Shown in pieces: positions 1-5,590 of a stretch of 7,945 bases of DNA. This DNA comes from Brevibacterium picturae. Lineage in GTDB: Bacteria; Actinomycetota; Actinomycetes; Actinomycetales; Brevibacteriaceae. The notes beneath the pieces were generated by a model that was given only the letters and a program-made list of their open reading frames with translations, was not told where the DNA came from and ran no database searches. Position 1 is the first letter of the stretch; each line of letters opens with the position of its first letter. The stretch covers positions 1 to 7,945 of the forward strand of contig NZ_JAKDJU010000139.1 in NCBI RefSeq assembly GCF_030453725.1. Reading direction: 5' to 3'. Made by a program: the position numbers and the translations under genes.

Positions 1-1142
1 ACCACGTACTTGACTCCACGACGGCGACCCTCGATGAGGGCGTGGCCGACAAGGCGGGCACCGGTCATCCCGTATGGGTGTCCGACCGAGATACCTCCAC
101 CGTCGACGTTGTACTTCTCCGGATCGATTCCCAGACGTTCACGGCAGTACAGCGCCTGCACTGCAAATGCCTCGTTGAGCTCCCACAGTCCGATGTCATC
201 GATCGAGAGCCCCTGCGCCTTGAGCAGCTTCGGAATCGCGAAGACGGGTCCGATCCCCATCTCATCGGGATCACAGCCGGCCACGGCCATGCCGCGATAG
301 ATGCCCAGAGGTTCCAGGCCGCGCCGACTCGCCTCATCACTCGACATCAGCACCGAAGCCGAAGCACCGTCAGACAGTTGCGAGGCATTGCCCGCAGTGA
401 CGCTCGGAACCTTCGATGCAACACCGGGCTTGAGCACGGGATTCAAGCCCGCCAAACTCTCCAAGGTCGTTGACGGACGGTTCCCTTCGTCACGGTCCAG
501 AGTCACCTGCTGAGTCGAGGTTTCCTTCGTCTCCTTGTCGACGACGATCTTCGTCGTCGGCAGCGCCACGATTTCGTCGTTGAACCGGCCGGCTTCCTGG
601 GCGGCGGCAGTCCGCTGCTGCGAGGACAACGAATACTCGTCCTGTGCTTCACGGCTGACACCATATCGCTCAGCCACCACCTCGGCGGTAGCGAGCATCG
701 GGTAGTAGATTCCGGGAACATGCTCGACCAGCCACGGGTCCTCGGCCCGGTACATATTCATCTTGTCGTTCTGCACCAGAGACACCGACTCGACGCCGCC
801 GCCGACAGCGACCTCCTGGCCATCGACGAGGATCTGCTTCGCAGCAGTCGCGATTCCCATCAGGCCCGAAGAGCACTGGCGATCGATCGTCATTCCGGGC
901 ACCGTCGTGGGCAGGCCGGCTCGCAGCGCCGCTTGGCGACCGATATTGGTGGACTGACTGCCCTGCTGCAGGGCAGCGCCGAGGATGACGTCTTCGACCT
1001 CGCCGCTTTCCAGGCCGGCCCGTGAGACAGCGTGGGAAATGGCGTGGCCTGCCAGTTCCTGAGCCTGGGTATCGTTGAACGCTCCTTTGTACGCCTTTCC
1101 GATCGGAGTTCTGGCGGTGGAGACGATGACTGCTTCGCGCAT
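1..1142 (-). CDS. Thiolase family protein (acetyl-CoA acetyltransferase / 3-ketoacyl-CoA thiolase), C-terminus cut by window edge
   Basis: Cytoplasmic enzyme expected to cleave a 3-ketoacyl-CoA with CoA to give acetyl-CoA (last step of beta-oxidation), or to run in reverse. The 380 complete codons in the window open with MREAVIVSTARTPIGK, the usual thiolase N-terminus. The nucleophilic cysteine is C90 in IDRQCSSG (codon at 873-875). Also visible are TAGNASQLSDGA (249-260), NEAFA (323-327) and the active-site histidine H355 in GHPYGMTGAR. The frame is still open at base 1 and ends in KYV, so only the final CxGGGxG strand with the second catalytic cysteine should be missing; family members are about 390-400 residues. 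The start at 1142 is supported by AAGAAAGG (1149-1156, minus strand). It lies 75 bp downstream of the SDR gene with no terminator between, so the two are probably co-transcribed. Substrate chain length cannot be read from the sequence. Confidence 0.95.
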   Translation of the reverse strand, partial: MREAVIVSTARTPIGKAYKGAFNDTQAQELAGHAISHAVSRAGLESGEVEDVILGAALQQGSQSTNIGRQAALRAGLPTTVPGMTIDRQCSSGLMGIATAAKQILVDGQEVAVGGGVESVSLVQNDKMNMYRAEDPWLVEHVPGIYYPMLATAEVVAERYGVSREAQDEYSLSSQQRTAAAQEAGRFNDEIVALPTTKIVVDKETKETSTQQVTLDRDEGNRPSTTLESLAGLNPVLKPGVASKVPSVTAGNASQLSDGASASVLMSSDEASRRGLEPLGIYRGMAVAGCDPDEMGIGPVFAIPKLLKAQGLSIDDIGLWELNEAFAVQALYCRERLGIDPEKYNVDGGGISVGHPYGMTGARLVGHALIEGRRRGVKYV

Positions 1143-1217
1143 GACGAGCCTTTCTTCAGTAAGATGCGCCGGACCTGTGTTCGCCGCATTGGTAGTGAGA
1201 GTTGAGAACCAGACCAA

Positions 1218-1961
1218 TCAGGCCTTCGGACCTCCGGCAACATAGATGACCTGCCCGGAGACGAAACCGGCGCCCTCGGAAGCGAGAAATGATGCTGTGT
1301 GGGCAATGTCTTCGGGTTTTCCTGTGCGCGCCACCGGAATCTGCCCGACCCCTGCGGCGATGAAGTCCTCATAATCCACGCCCATCCGCTCAGCGGTGGC
1401 TTTGGTCATATCGGTTTCGATGAGACCGGGTGCGATCGCATTCGCCGTGACACCGAACTTGCCGAGCTCGATCGACCACGTCTTCGTCATCCCCTGGATT
1501 CCTGCCTTGGCCGCCGAGTAGTTGGTCTGACCGCGGTTGCCGAGTGCCGACGTCGACGACATCGATACGATGCGTCCGAACTTCGCTTCGACCATGTATG
1601 ACTGAACAGCCTTGGTCATCAGGAACGCTCCGCCCAGGTGAACAGAGAGGACCTTCTGGAATTCCTCGTGTGTCATCTTGAACAGCAGATTGTCTCGCAG
1701 AATACCGGCATTGTTGACCAGCACTGTCGGTGCACCAAGAGTTTCTACGACGGCCTTCACCGCTGCTTCGACGGAAGCTTCGTCAGAGACATCGGTCTCG
1801 ACCCCCAGCCCCTTCATGCCGGTGGCTTCAATGGCCTTGACCGACTCAGCCGTGGGCCCCATATCGAGGATCGCGACGTTCATTCCATCCGATGCCAGGC
1901 GTTGGGCGATGGCGGCTCCGATGCCGCGGCCGCCACCGGTGACGATTGCTGTCCGAGTCAT
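1218..1961 (-). CDS. SDR family oxidoreductase, FabG-like (3-oxoacyl-[ACP/CoA] reductase or 3-hydroxyacyl-CoA dehydrogenase)
   Basis: A 247-residue classical short-chain dehydrogenase with a Rossmann fold. The cofactor loop is TGGGRGIG (8-15). An Asp at the end of the second strand (D33 in AILDM) usually favours NAD(H) over NADP(H). NNAG is at 83-86. The catalytic residues are S135, Y148 and K152 (YxxxK), followed by IAPGLIETDM. The position that is normally the tetrad asparagine is H108 (SVHLGGAF), a variant I also recall from the hydroxyacyl-CoA dehydrogenase domain of peroxisomal multifunctional enzymes. Because it is paired with the thiolase, I infer 3-hydroxyacyl-CoA oxidation in a beta-oxidation-type pathway rather than fatty acid synthesis. 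The frame is open upstream to an ATG at 2108, but the start at 1961 is preferred: a strong GGAGGAAG site (minus strand, about 1969-1976) lies just upstream, and the family normally begins a few residues before the glycine-rich loop. Confidence 0.93.
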   Translation of the reverse strand: MTRTAIVTGGGRGIGAAIAQRLASDGMNVAILDMGPTAESVKAIEATGMKGLGVETDVSDEASVEAAVKAVVETLGAPTVLVNNAGILRDNLLFKMTHEEFQKVLSVHLGGAFLMTKAVQSYMVEAKFGRIVSMSSTSALGNRGQTNYSAAKAGIQGMTKTWSIELGKFGVTANAIAPGLIETDMTKATAERMGVDYEDFIAAGVGQIPVARTGKPEDIAHTASFLASEGAGFVSGQVIYVAGGPKA

Positions 1962-2059
1962 GACGATCTTCCTCCGAAACGATGGTTCGTGCTTGGTCTG
2001 CGCCGGCAGTGACATGGATCTCACCCCTGGCAGCTTCCAGCTTAGACCACGAATGTCAC

Positions 2060-2077
2060 TGAACGATTGTTTGCTCA
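2060..2077. promoter_or_regulatory. Candidate operator copy 1 (imperfect palindrome, SDR side)
   Basis: TGAACGATTGTTTGCTCA is an 18-bp imperfect inverted repeat: TGAACGATT against TGAGCAAAC, 5 of 9 positions pairing, with TGA and TCA at the outer ends. It lies 99 bp upstream of the SDR start. Its left half TGAACGA is identical to the left half of the palindrome at 2230-2247 read on the minus strand, and the two sites agree at 12 of 18 positions. Size and symmetry would suit a TetR-family dimer, but no regulator gene is in the window. Confidence 0.4.
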
Positions 2078-2147
2078 GAAAACGTAGTCCCGAATCACGA
2101 TCGGCCACGCCCGGCAGATTTGCGCAGATGAACAGGCGGCCCGGGAG

Positions 2148-2210
2148 TCATGATGGAAATGAAATGCGCAGGATTCGCGTAATGAGATTGACATCACATT
2201 TCATGATGGA
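2148..2210 (+). repeat. Exact 10-bp direct repeat TCATGATGGA, two copies 53 bp apart
   Basis: TCATGATGGA occurs at 2148-2157 and again at 2201-2210. The second copy forms the last ten bases of the promoter spacer, immediately before the -10. The 53-bp offset is about five helical turns, so a protein bound at both copies would face the same side of the DNA. Between and overlapping them is an inverted repeat, ATGAAATG (2159-2166) with CATTTCAT (2197-2204). TGCGCAG is also duplicated nearby (2121-2127 and 2165-2171). Confidence 0.5.
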
Positions 2211-2216
2211 TAGGTT
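2188..2216 (+). promoter_or_regulatory. Predicted sigma70-type promoter of the importer operon
   Basis: TTGACA (2188-2193) is a perfect -35 hexamer. It is followed by a 17-bp spacer and TAGGTT (2211-2216), which fits the actinobacterial TAnnnT -10 pattern but only half of TATAAT. Transcription would start near 2223, giving a leader of about 105 nt before the binding-protein ATG. The last ten bases of the spacer (2201-2210) are one copy of a direct repeat, and a palindrome sits just downstream of the expected start, so the promoter looks positioned for repression. It was found by eye; no transcription start data are available. Confidence 0.55.
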
Positions 2217-2229
2217 CCTTCCTAAGCCT

Positions 2230-2247
2230 CAATCGAATATTCGTTCA
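2230..2247. promoter_or_regulatory. Candidate operator copy 2 (palindrome around CGAATATTCG, importer side)
   Basis: The core CGAATATTCG (2234-2243) is a perfect 10-bp palindrome. The wider 18-bp site reads TGAACGAATATTCGATTG on the minus strand, with 6 of 9 half-site positions pairing. It lies about 7-24 bases downstream of the transcription start expected from the promoter at 2188-2216, a typical repressor position. It shares the TGAACGA half-site with 2060-2077. The regulator is unknown. Confidence 0.45.
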
Positions 2248-2288
2248 GATTGACTTCGGGGTTCCGCTCAGGCATCCCACAACCGTAA

Positions 2289-2304
2289 GGAGCACTGTTG
2301 CTCC
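2289..2304 (+). other. Small hairpin in the leader of the binding-protein mRNA
   Basis: GGAGCA (2289-2294) pairs with TGCTCC (2299-2304) around a CTGT loop, giving a 6-bp stem that ends 12 bases before the true ribosome binding site. Its 5' arm overlaps a second Shine-Dalgarno-like AAGGAG (2287-2292), which the stem would hide. It could insulate the real start site or act as an mRNA 5' stabiliser. A 6-bp stem in GC-rich DNA may also be chance. Confidence 0.35.
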
Positions 2305-2328
2305 GTCTCACTTTTCAAAGGAGAAAAG

Positions 2329-3552
2329 ATGAACTCAATCCCGCGAAGGGCCAGCCGTCCCGTTCTTGCTGCGGCCGTCATCAGCACATTCGCACTGGCA
2401 TTGGGTGCCTGCGGTGGAGGCGGCGGAAGCGGTGACTCCGGTGGCGGCGACTCCGTCGTCATCGGTTATACCGGTCCGCTGAGCGGCGGCGGCGCGGCCT
2501 ACGGAAAGAACGTCCAGACAGGTCTTCAGATGGCAGTCGACGATCTCAACGAGGACGGGCTTGAAGTCGATGGGAAGAAGGTCACCATCGAGCTGAAGTC
2601 CCTCGATGACAAGTACGCGCCATCCACTGCTGCCAGCAACGCGCAGCGACTGGCAGATCAGGACGAAGCACCCGTCGTCGTCTCCCCCAACGCGGGTGCG
2701 ATCAAGGCGATCCAGCAGATCAACGACGGGCGATCCAAGTTCATGATCTCCGCCTACACCTCGGATCCTGCAATCATGCAGGCAGACAACGCGCTGACGA
2801 TGATGATTCCGCCCAACTTCGAATCGTATGCCAAGCCGTACACCGAACAGGGAATGAAGCACGGTGGCGAGAAGCTCGCGCTGCTCGGCACAGAGAGCGA
2901 ATACGGCCAGCAGTGGACGAAGGCGATCACGGAGGAGTGGAAGAAGGCAGGCGGCACGATCGGCGCAGACAACAGCATCAGCTACGCCACAGTCTCCGAC
3001 TTCGCCGGCCCGGTGTCGAAGGCCCTTGCAGAGAAGCCGGACACCATTTTCGTCGGTGGCCCCTCACAACCGACTGCACTCATCATGGAACAGGCGCGGA
3101 AGCAGGGCTTCGAAGGCAGCTTCCTCGTGATGGACCAGGCGAAGCTCGACGAGATGGCAACCGTGACCAAGATCGAGAATCTGACGAACTCCATCGGGGT
3201 TCTTCCGGTCAAGGAATACGACGACCCCGGCAACAAGGACTTCCTGACGAAGTACGCCGAGGCCGCCGGCGAGGACAAGGTGGCAACAAGCGAGACCGCG
3301 CTCAACTATCAGAGCATGGCCATCATCGCCAAGGCCATGGAGGTCGCCGGTACAACCAGCGACCCCGACAAGATCCGCGCAGCGGTGCCGGACGCCCTCA
3401 GCAAGGTCGCTGACAAGTACAAGGTCAACGGATTCCCGACCGAGATCACGGATCAGGGGCACCTGATGAATCCCGAATTGGAAGTGACCTACCTGAATAA
3501 GGACGAGAAGTACACGAAGATACCCGTCGAACAGGTTTCCGACGCCAAGTAG
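2329..3552 (+). CDS. Branched-chain amino acid-type ABC transporter substrate-binding lipoprotein
   Basis: A 407-residue extracytoplasmic receptor that binds the substrate and delivers it to LivH/LivM. The N-terminus is a lipoprotein signal peptide: RR near residues 6-7, a hydrophobic stretch 11-27, and lipobox LGAC with the lipidated C28. A Gly/Ser/Asp linker (29-42) tethers the domain to the membrane. The mature part begins VVIGYTGPLSGGGAAYG (43-59), typical of the type I periplasmic-binding fold (Peripla_BP_6). It continues with VSPNAGAIKAIQQIN (118-132) and SEYGQQW (190-196), normally the hinge and ligand-pocket strands. The start is fixed by AAAGGAG (2317-2323), five bases before the ATG. 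It is the first gene of the importer operon and is followed by a structured spacer. The family binds Leu/Ile/Val, amides, urea and aromatic or other carboxylates, so the ligand cannot be assigned; the SDR and thiolase neighbours hint at a carboxylic acid. Confidence 0.94.
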   Translation: MNSIPRRASRPVLAAAVISTFALALGACGGGGGSGDSGGGDSVVIGYTGPLSGGGAAYGKNVQTGLQMAVDDLNEDGLEVDGKKVTIELKSLDDKYAPSTAASNAQRLADQDEAPVVVSPNAGAIKAIQQINDGRSKFMISAYTSDPAIMQADNALTMMIPPNFESYAKPYTEQGMKHGGEKLALLGTESEYGQQWTKAITEEWKKAGGTIGADNSISYATVSDFAGPVSKALAEKPDTIFVGGPSQPTALIMEQARKQGFEGSFLVMDQAKLDEMATVTKIENLTNSIGVLPVKEYDDPGNKDFLTKYAEAAGEDKVATSETALNYQSMAIIAKAMEVAGTTSDPDKIRAAVPDALSKVADKYKVNGFPTEITDQGHLMNPELEVTYLNKDEKYTKIPVEQVSDAK

Positions 3553-3563
3553 TCACCATCGTC

Positions 3564-3623
3564 GGCGCTGCCCACAGTGGGGTATGAGAGCGGGGTATGA
3601 GCTTCATGCCCCGCTGTGGCGCC
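3564..3623 (+). other. Structured spacer between the binding-protein gene and livH: alternative hairpins
   Basis: The 98-bp gap can fold in two mutually exclusive ways. The inner hairpin (3589-3615) pairs AGCGGGG with CCCCGCT and ATGA with TCAT, with one U-G pair between and a GCT loop, about 12 bp in all. The outer fold pairs GGCGC (3564-3568) and CACAGTGGGG (3573-3582) with CCCCGCTGTG and GCGCC (3609-3623), leaving TGCC bulged. Both compete for the CCCC block at 3609-3612. No T-run follows, so it is not a classic intrinsic terminator. In ABC operons such spacers often stabilise the binding-protein transcript or reduce read-through so that receptor exceeds permease; that role is inferred here. 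Confidence 0.6.
3579..3601 (+). repeat. Tandem direct repeat GGGGTATGAG
   Basis: GGGGTATGAG occurs at 3579-3588 and 3592-3601, a 13-bp period. Each copy offers a GGGG that can pair with the single CCCC at 3609-3612, which creates the two alternative hairpins in this spacer. It looks like a local duplication. Confidence 0.7.
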
Positions 3624-3650
3624 GTCTGACGTCCTGTGAGGATTCGCTTC

Positions 3651-4517
3651 ATGACACTTTTCACCCAACAGCTCTTCAACGGAATTGCGCTCGGCGGCAT
3701 CTACTGTCTTGCCGCAATCGGCCTGACCTTGGTCTTCGGCGTCCTGCGCATTCCCAACCTTGCCCACGGTGCGCTGTACATGCTCGGAGCTTATGTCACG
3801 TACTTCTTTCTGACCACGGTCGGCGTTCCCTATGTGGCTGCCATCGGCATTGCTGCCCTCGTTCTCTTCGTCCTCGGTGTGCTGCTCGAACGTCTGGTCT
3901 TCCACCCTCTGCGCAATGCTCCGCACACCCACCACATGATTGCAGCCATCGGCGCCATGTTCTTCTTCCAGTCGGTCGCGCAGGCGATCTGGGGAGCTGA
4001 TTTCAAGCGGATGGAGACACCGATCTCCGGGAGCATGCAGATTCTGGGCGCGGAGATCTCTGCGCAGCGCATCGTGATCATCGTGACGGCAGTCGTCGTG
4101 CTCAGTCTGCTGACATGGTTCATCAAACGCTCGATTCACGGTCAGACGATCGAAGCCATCGAGCAGGACCGGACCGGGGCGGCTCTGGTCGGAATCAATC
4201 CCGCCATGGTCTCAATGCTCACTGTGGGCCTGTCGGCGCTCCTGGTCACCATCGCCGCCGGTCTCGTTTCTCCCATCAACCTTCTGTCCCCCACCATGGG
4301 TGACTCGCTCAACCTCAAGGTGTTCGCGATCATCATCCTGGGTGGGCTCGGGTCATTGCCAGGGGCCATCGTCGGCAGCTTCGCACTTGCGATCGCGGAG
4401 ACGATGACCTCGACGTACATCTCCTCGGCCGTCGGCGAGGCCGTGGCTTTCATCGTGCTGGTGGCGGTGCTGGCGATCAGACCCACAGGCCTCTTCTCCA
4501 AGGCGGTGCAGCGATGA
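3651..4517 (+). CDS. livH: Branched-chain amino acid-type ABC transporter permease LivH
   Basis: A 288-residue integral membrane permease (BPD_transp_2 family) that forms the translocation path together with LivM. Family signatures are visible: NGIALGGIYCLAAIGLTLVFG (10-30), LAHGALYMLGAY (37-48), the cytoplasmic coupling loop AIEQDRTGAALVGIN (169-183), IILGGLGSLPGAIVG (228-242) and the terminal RPTGLF (277-282). Hydrophobic stretches suggest about eight membrane segments, and the length is normal for LivH. The frame is open five codons further up to a GTG at 3636. The ATG at 3651 is preferred because GAGGA (3638-3642) is then a properly spaced ribosome binding site and the family starts there. 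The stop overlaps the livM start in ATGA, a sign of translational coupling. Confidence 0.95.
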   Translation: MTLFTQQLFNGIALGGIYCLAAIGLTLVFGVLRIPNLAHGALYMLGAYVTYFFLTTVGVPYVAAIGIAALVLFVLGVLLERLVFHPLRNAPHTHHMIAAIGAMFFFQSVAQAIWGADFKRMETPISGSMQILGAEISAQRIVIIVTAVVVLSLLTWFIKRSIHGQTIEAIEQDRTGAALVGINPAMVSMLTVGLSALLVTIAAGLVSPINLLSPTMGDSLNLKVFAIIILGGLGSLPGAIVGSFALAIAETMTSTYISSAVGEAVAFIVLVAVLAIRPTGLFSKAVQR

Positions 4518-5590
4518 ACGCACTCAAGAATCCCAGAACCCTCGGAACCTTGGCCGTGCTCGTCGTCATCGCCCTGACGCCACTGGCCTTCGGCGATGAG
4601 AACTACATCATGCGAGTGATCACCGTCGGTCTCTGCTCGGCGATCGCGGTCTACGGGATGAACATCATCCTCGGCTTCACAGGACAGCTGTCTCTGGCCC
4701 AAGGCGGCTTCTTCGGCATCGGAGCTTATACGGTCGGTCTGCTGACGACCGATTTCGATTGGTCGTTCTGGCAGGCATTCCTGGTCGGCGTGGTCGGCAC
4801 CTCTGCCATCGGATATCTGTGCGGACTGATCGCCCTGCGCACGAAGGACGAGTACTTCGCCATCTTCACCATGGCCATCGGCTTCATCATCTACCTGGTC
4901 ATCAGCCGCTGGGAGTCGGTGACACATGCCCATTCCGGAGTCAACAATGTGAAATTCCCCGAGGCAGGGGACATCGTCGACTTCAGCAATCCGACTGCGA
5001 TGTTCTATCTCGTCTTCGTCATCCTGCTGATCTGCGTCTACATCACCTACGCGATACGTCGCTCTAGTGTGGGGCGCACACTGCTGACGATTCGAACCAG
5101 CGAAGACCTCGCCGACGCAATCGGCGTCAATGTGGGGCTGAGCAAGCAGCTCGCCTTCGCAGCATCAGCCTTCTTCGGTGGAGTCGGCGGCGGCCTCTAT
5201 GCCTCCGTCATCGGATTCATCGGCCCCGATGCCGCAACCGTGGACAAGACCTTCGAGTTTCTGATGTTCATCCTGGTCGGAGGAATGGGCACAGTTGCCG
5301 GACCGCTGGTGGGCACCATGATTGTGACGTTCCTGTTCGAGCTCTTCCAAGACTTCCAGGCCTATCGATTCATCGTGCTCGGCCCCATCATCATTGCGCT
5401 TGTGATCTTCGCGCCCCGCGGAATCGTGGGGTATCTGGGAGGCTTCATCGACAAGCGCGCACGAAAGCGACGAACCGGCTCCGTCCGGACGAATGCTTCC
5501 ACCCGGTCAGACGGCGCCACGCACACGGGCGATTCCCCCCGCGCAGGCACTTCCGCCGAGACCGCCACCACCACCGAGGAGGAGAAGTGA
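4514..5590 (+). CDS. livM: Branched-chain amino acid-type ABC transporter permease LivM
   Basis: A 358-residue membrane permease, partner of LivH. Characteristic motifs are GFTGQLSLAQGGFFGIGAYT (54-73), ALRTKDEYFAIFTMAIGF (107-124), the coupling-loop region TIRTSEDLADAIGVN (192-206) and LVGGMGTVAGPLVG (254-267), ending at APRGIVGYLGGF. After about residue 312 comes a basic cluster (KRARKRR) and then a roughly 40-residue Thr/Ser/Glu-rich hydrophilic tail with no recognisable fold, probably cytoplasmic and disordered. The last codons of that tail (EEEK) also supply the GAGGAGGAG ribosome binding site of livG. The start overlaps the livH stop by four bases, with only a weak AAGGCGG upstream, so translation likely depends on reinitiation. 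Confidence 0.94.
   Translation: MNALKNPRTLGTLAVLVVIALTPLAFGDENYIMRVITVGLCSAIAVYGMNIILGFTGQLSLAQGGFFGIGAYTVGLLTTDFDWSFWQAFLVGVVGTSAIGYLCGLIALRTKDEYFAIFTMAIGFIIYLVISRWESVTHAHSGVNNVKFPEAGDIVDFSNPTAMFYLVFVILLICVYITYAIRRSSVGRTLLTIRTSEDLADAIGVNVGLSKQLAFAASAFFGGVGGGLYASVIGFIGPDAATVDKTFEFLMFILVGGMGTVAGPLVGTMIVTFLFELFQDFQAYRFIVLGPIIIALVIFAPRGIVGYLGGFIDKRARKRRTGSVRTNASTRSDGATHTGDSPRAGTSAETATTTEEEK

Larger units (their letters stand above)
1962..2328. promoter_or_regulatory. Divergent intergenic control region between the SDR-thiolase unit and the ABC importer operon
   Basis: These 367 bases carry no convincing gene. The part from about 2150 to 2250 is visibly more AT-rich than the flanking coding DNA. 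The region contains a promoter for the importer operon (2188-2216), two related imperfect palindromes (2060-2077 and 2230-2247), an exact 10-bp direct repeat (2148-2157 and 2201-2210), an 8-bp inverted repeat (2159-2166 with 2197-2204) and a small leader hairpin (2289-2304). No equally good promoter is visible for the minus-strand unit. A TAAGCT (2039-2044, minus strand) fits the actinobacterial TAnnnT -10 pattern but has no good -35. Short open frames crossing the region (an N-terminal extension of the SDR, and a plus-strand frame ending at 2253) lack ribosome binding sites or run through the promoter. Confidence 0.8.

Noticed and set aside
1962..2108. N-terminal extension of the SDR to an ATG at 2108
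   Set aside because: It adds 49 residues unlike any SDR N-terminus. A strong GGAGGAAG sits directly before the ATG at 1961, and the extension would run through candidate operator 2060-2077.
2128..2253. Plus-strand short frame beginning MNRRPGSHDGNEM and ending at 2253
   Set aside because: There is no ribosome binding site, the importer promoter lies inside it, and it belongs to a longer shadow frame antisense to the SDR gene.
2250..2278. Second promoter starting with TTGACT at 2250
   Set aside because: No TAnnnT-like hexamer lies at 16-18 bp spacing.
3589..3615. Intrinsic terminator after the binding-protein gene
   Set aside because: The hairpin is strong but has no T-run, and the downstream liv genes have no promoter of their own that I can see, so full termination is unlikely. 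It is kept as a structured spacer.
3489..4139. Long minus-strand frames antisense to livH and livM (also 4142-4933)
   Set aside because: His/Asp/Glu/Arg-rich shadow translations of GC-rich membrane-protein codons; no start signals and no recognisable domain.
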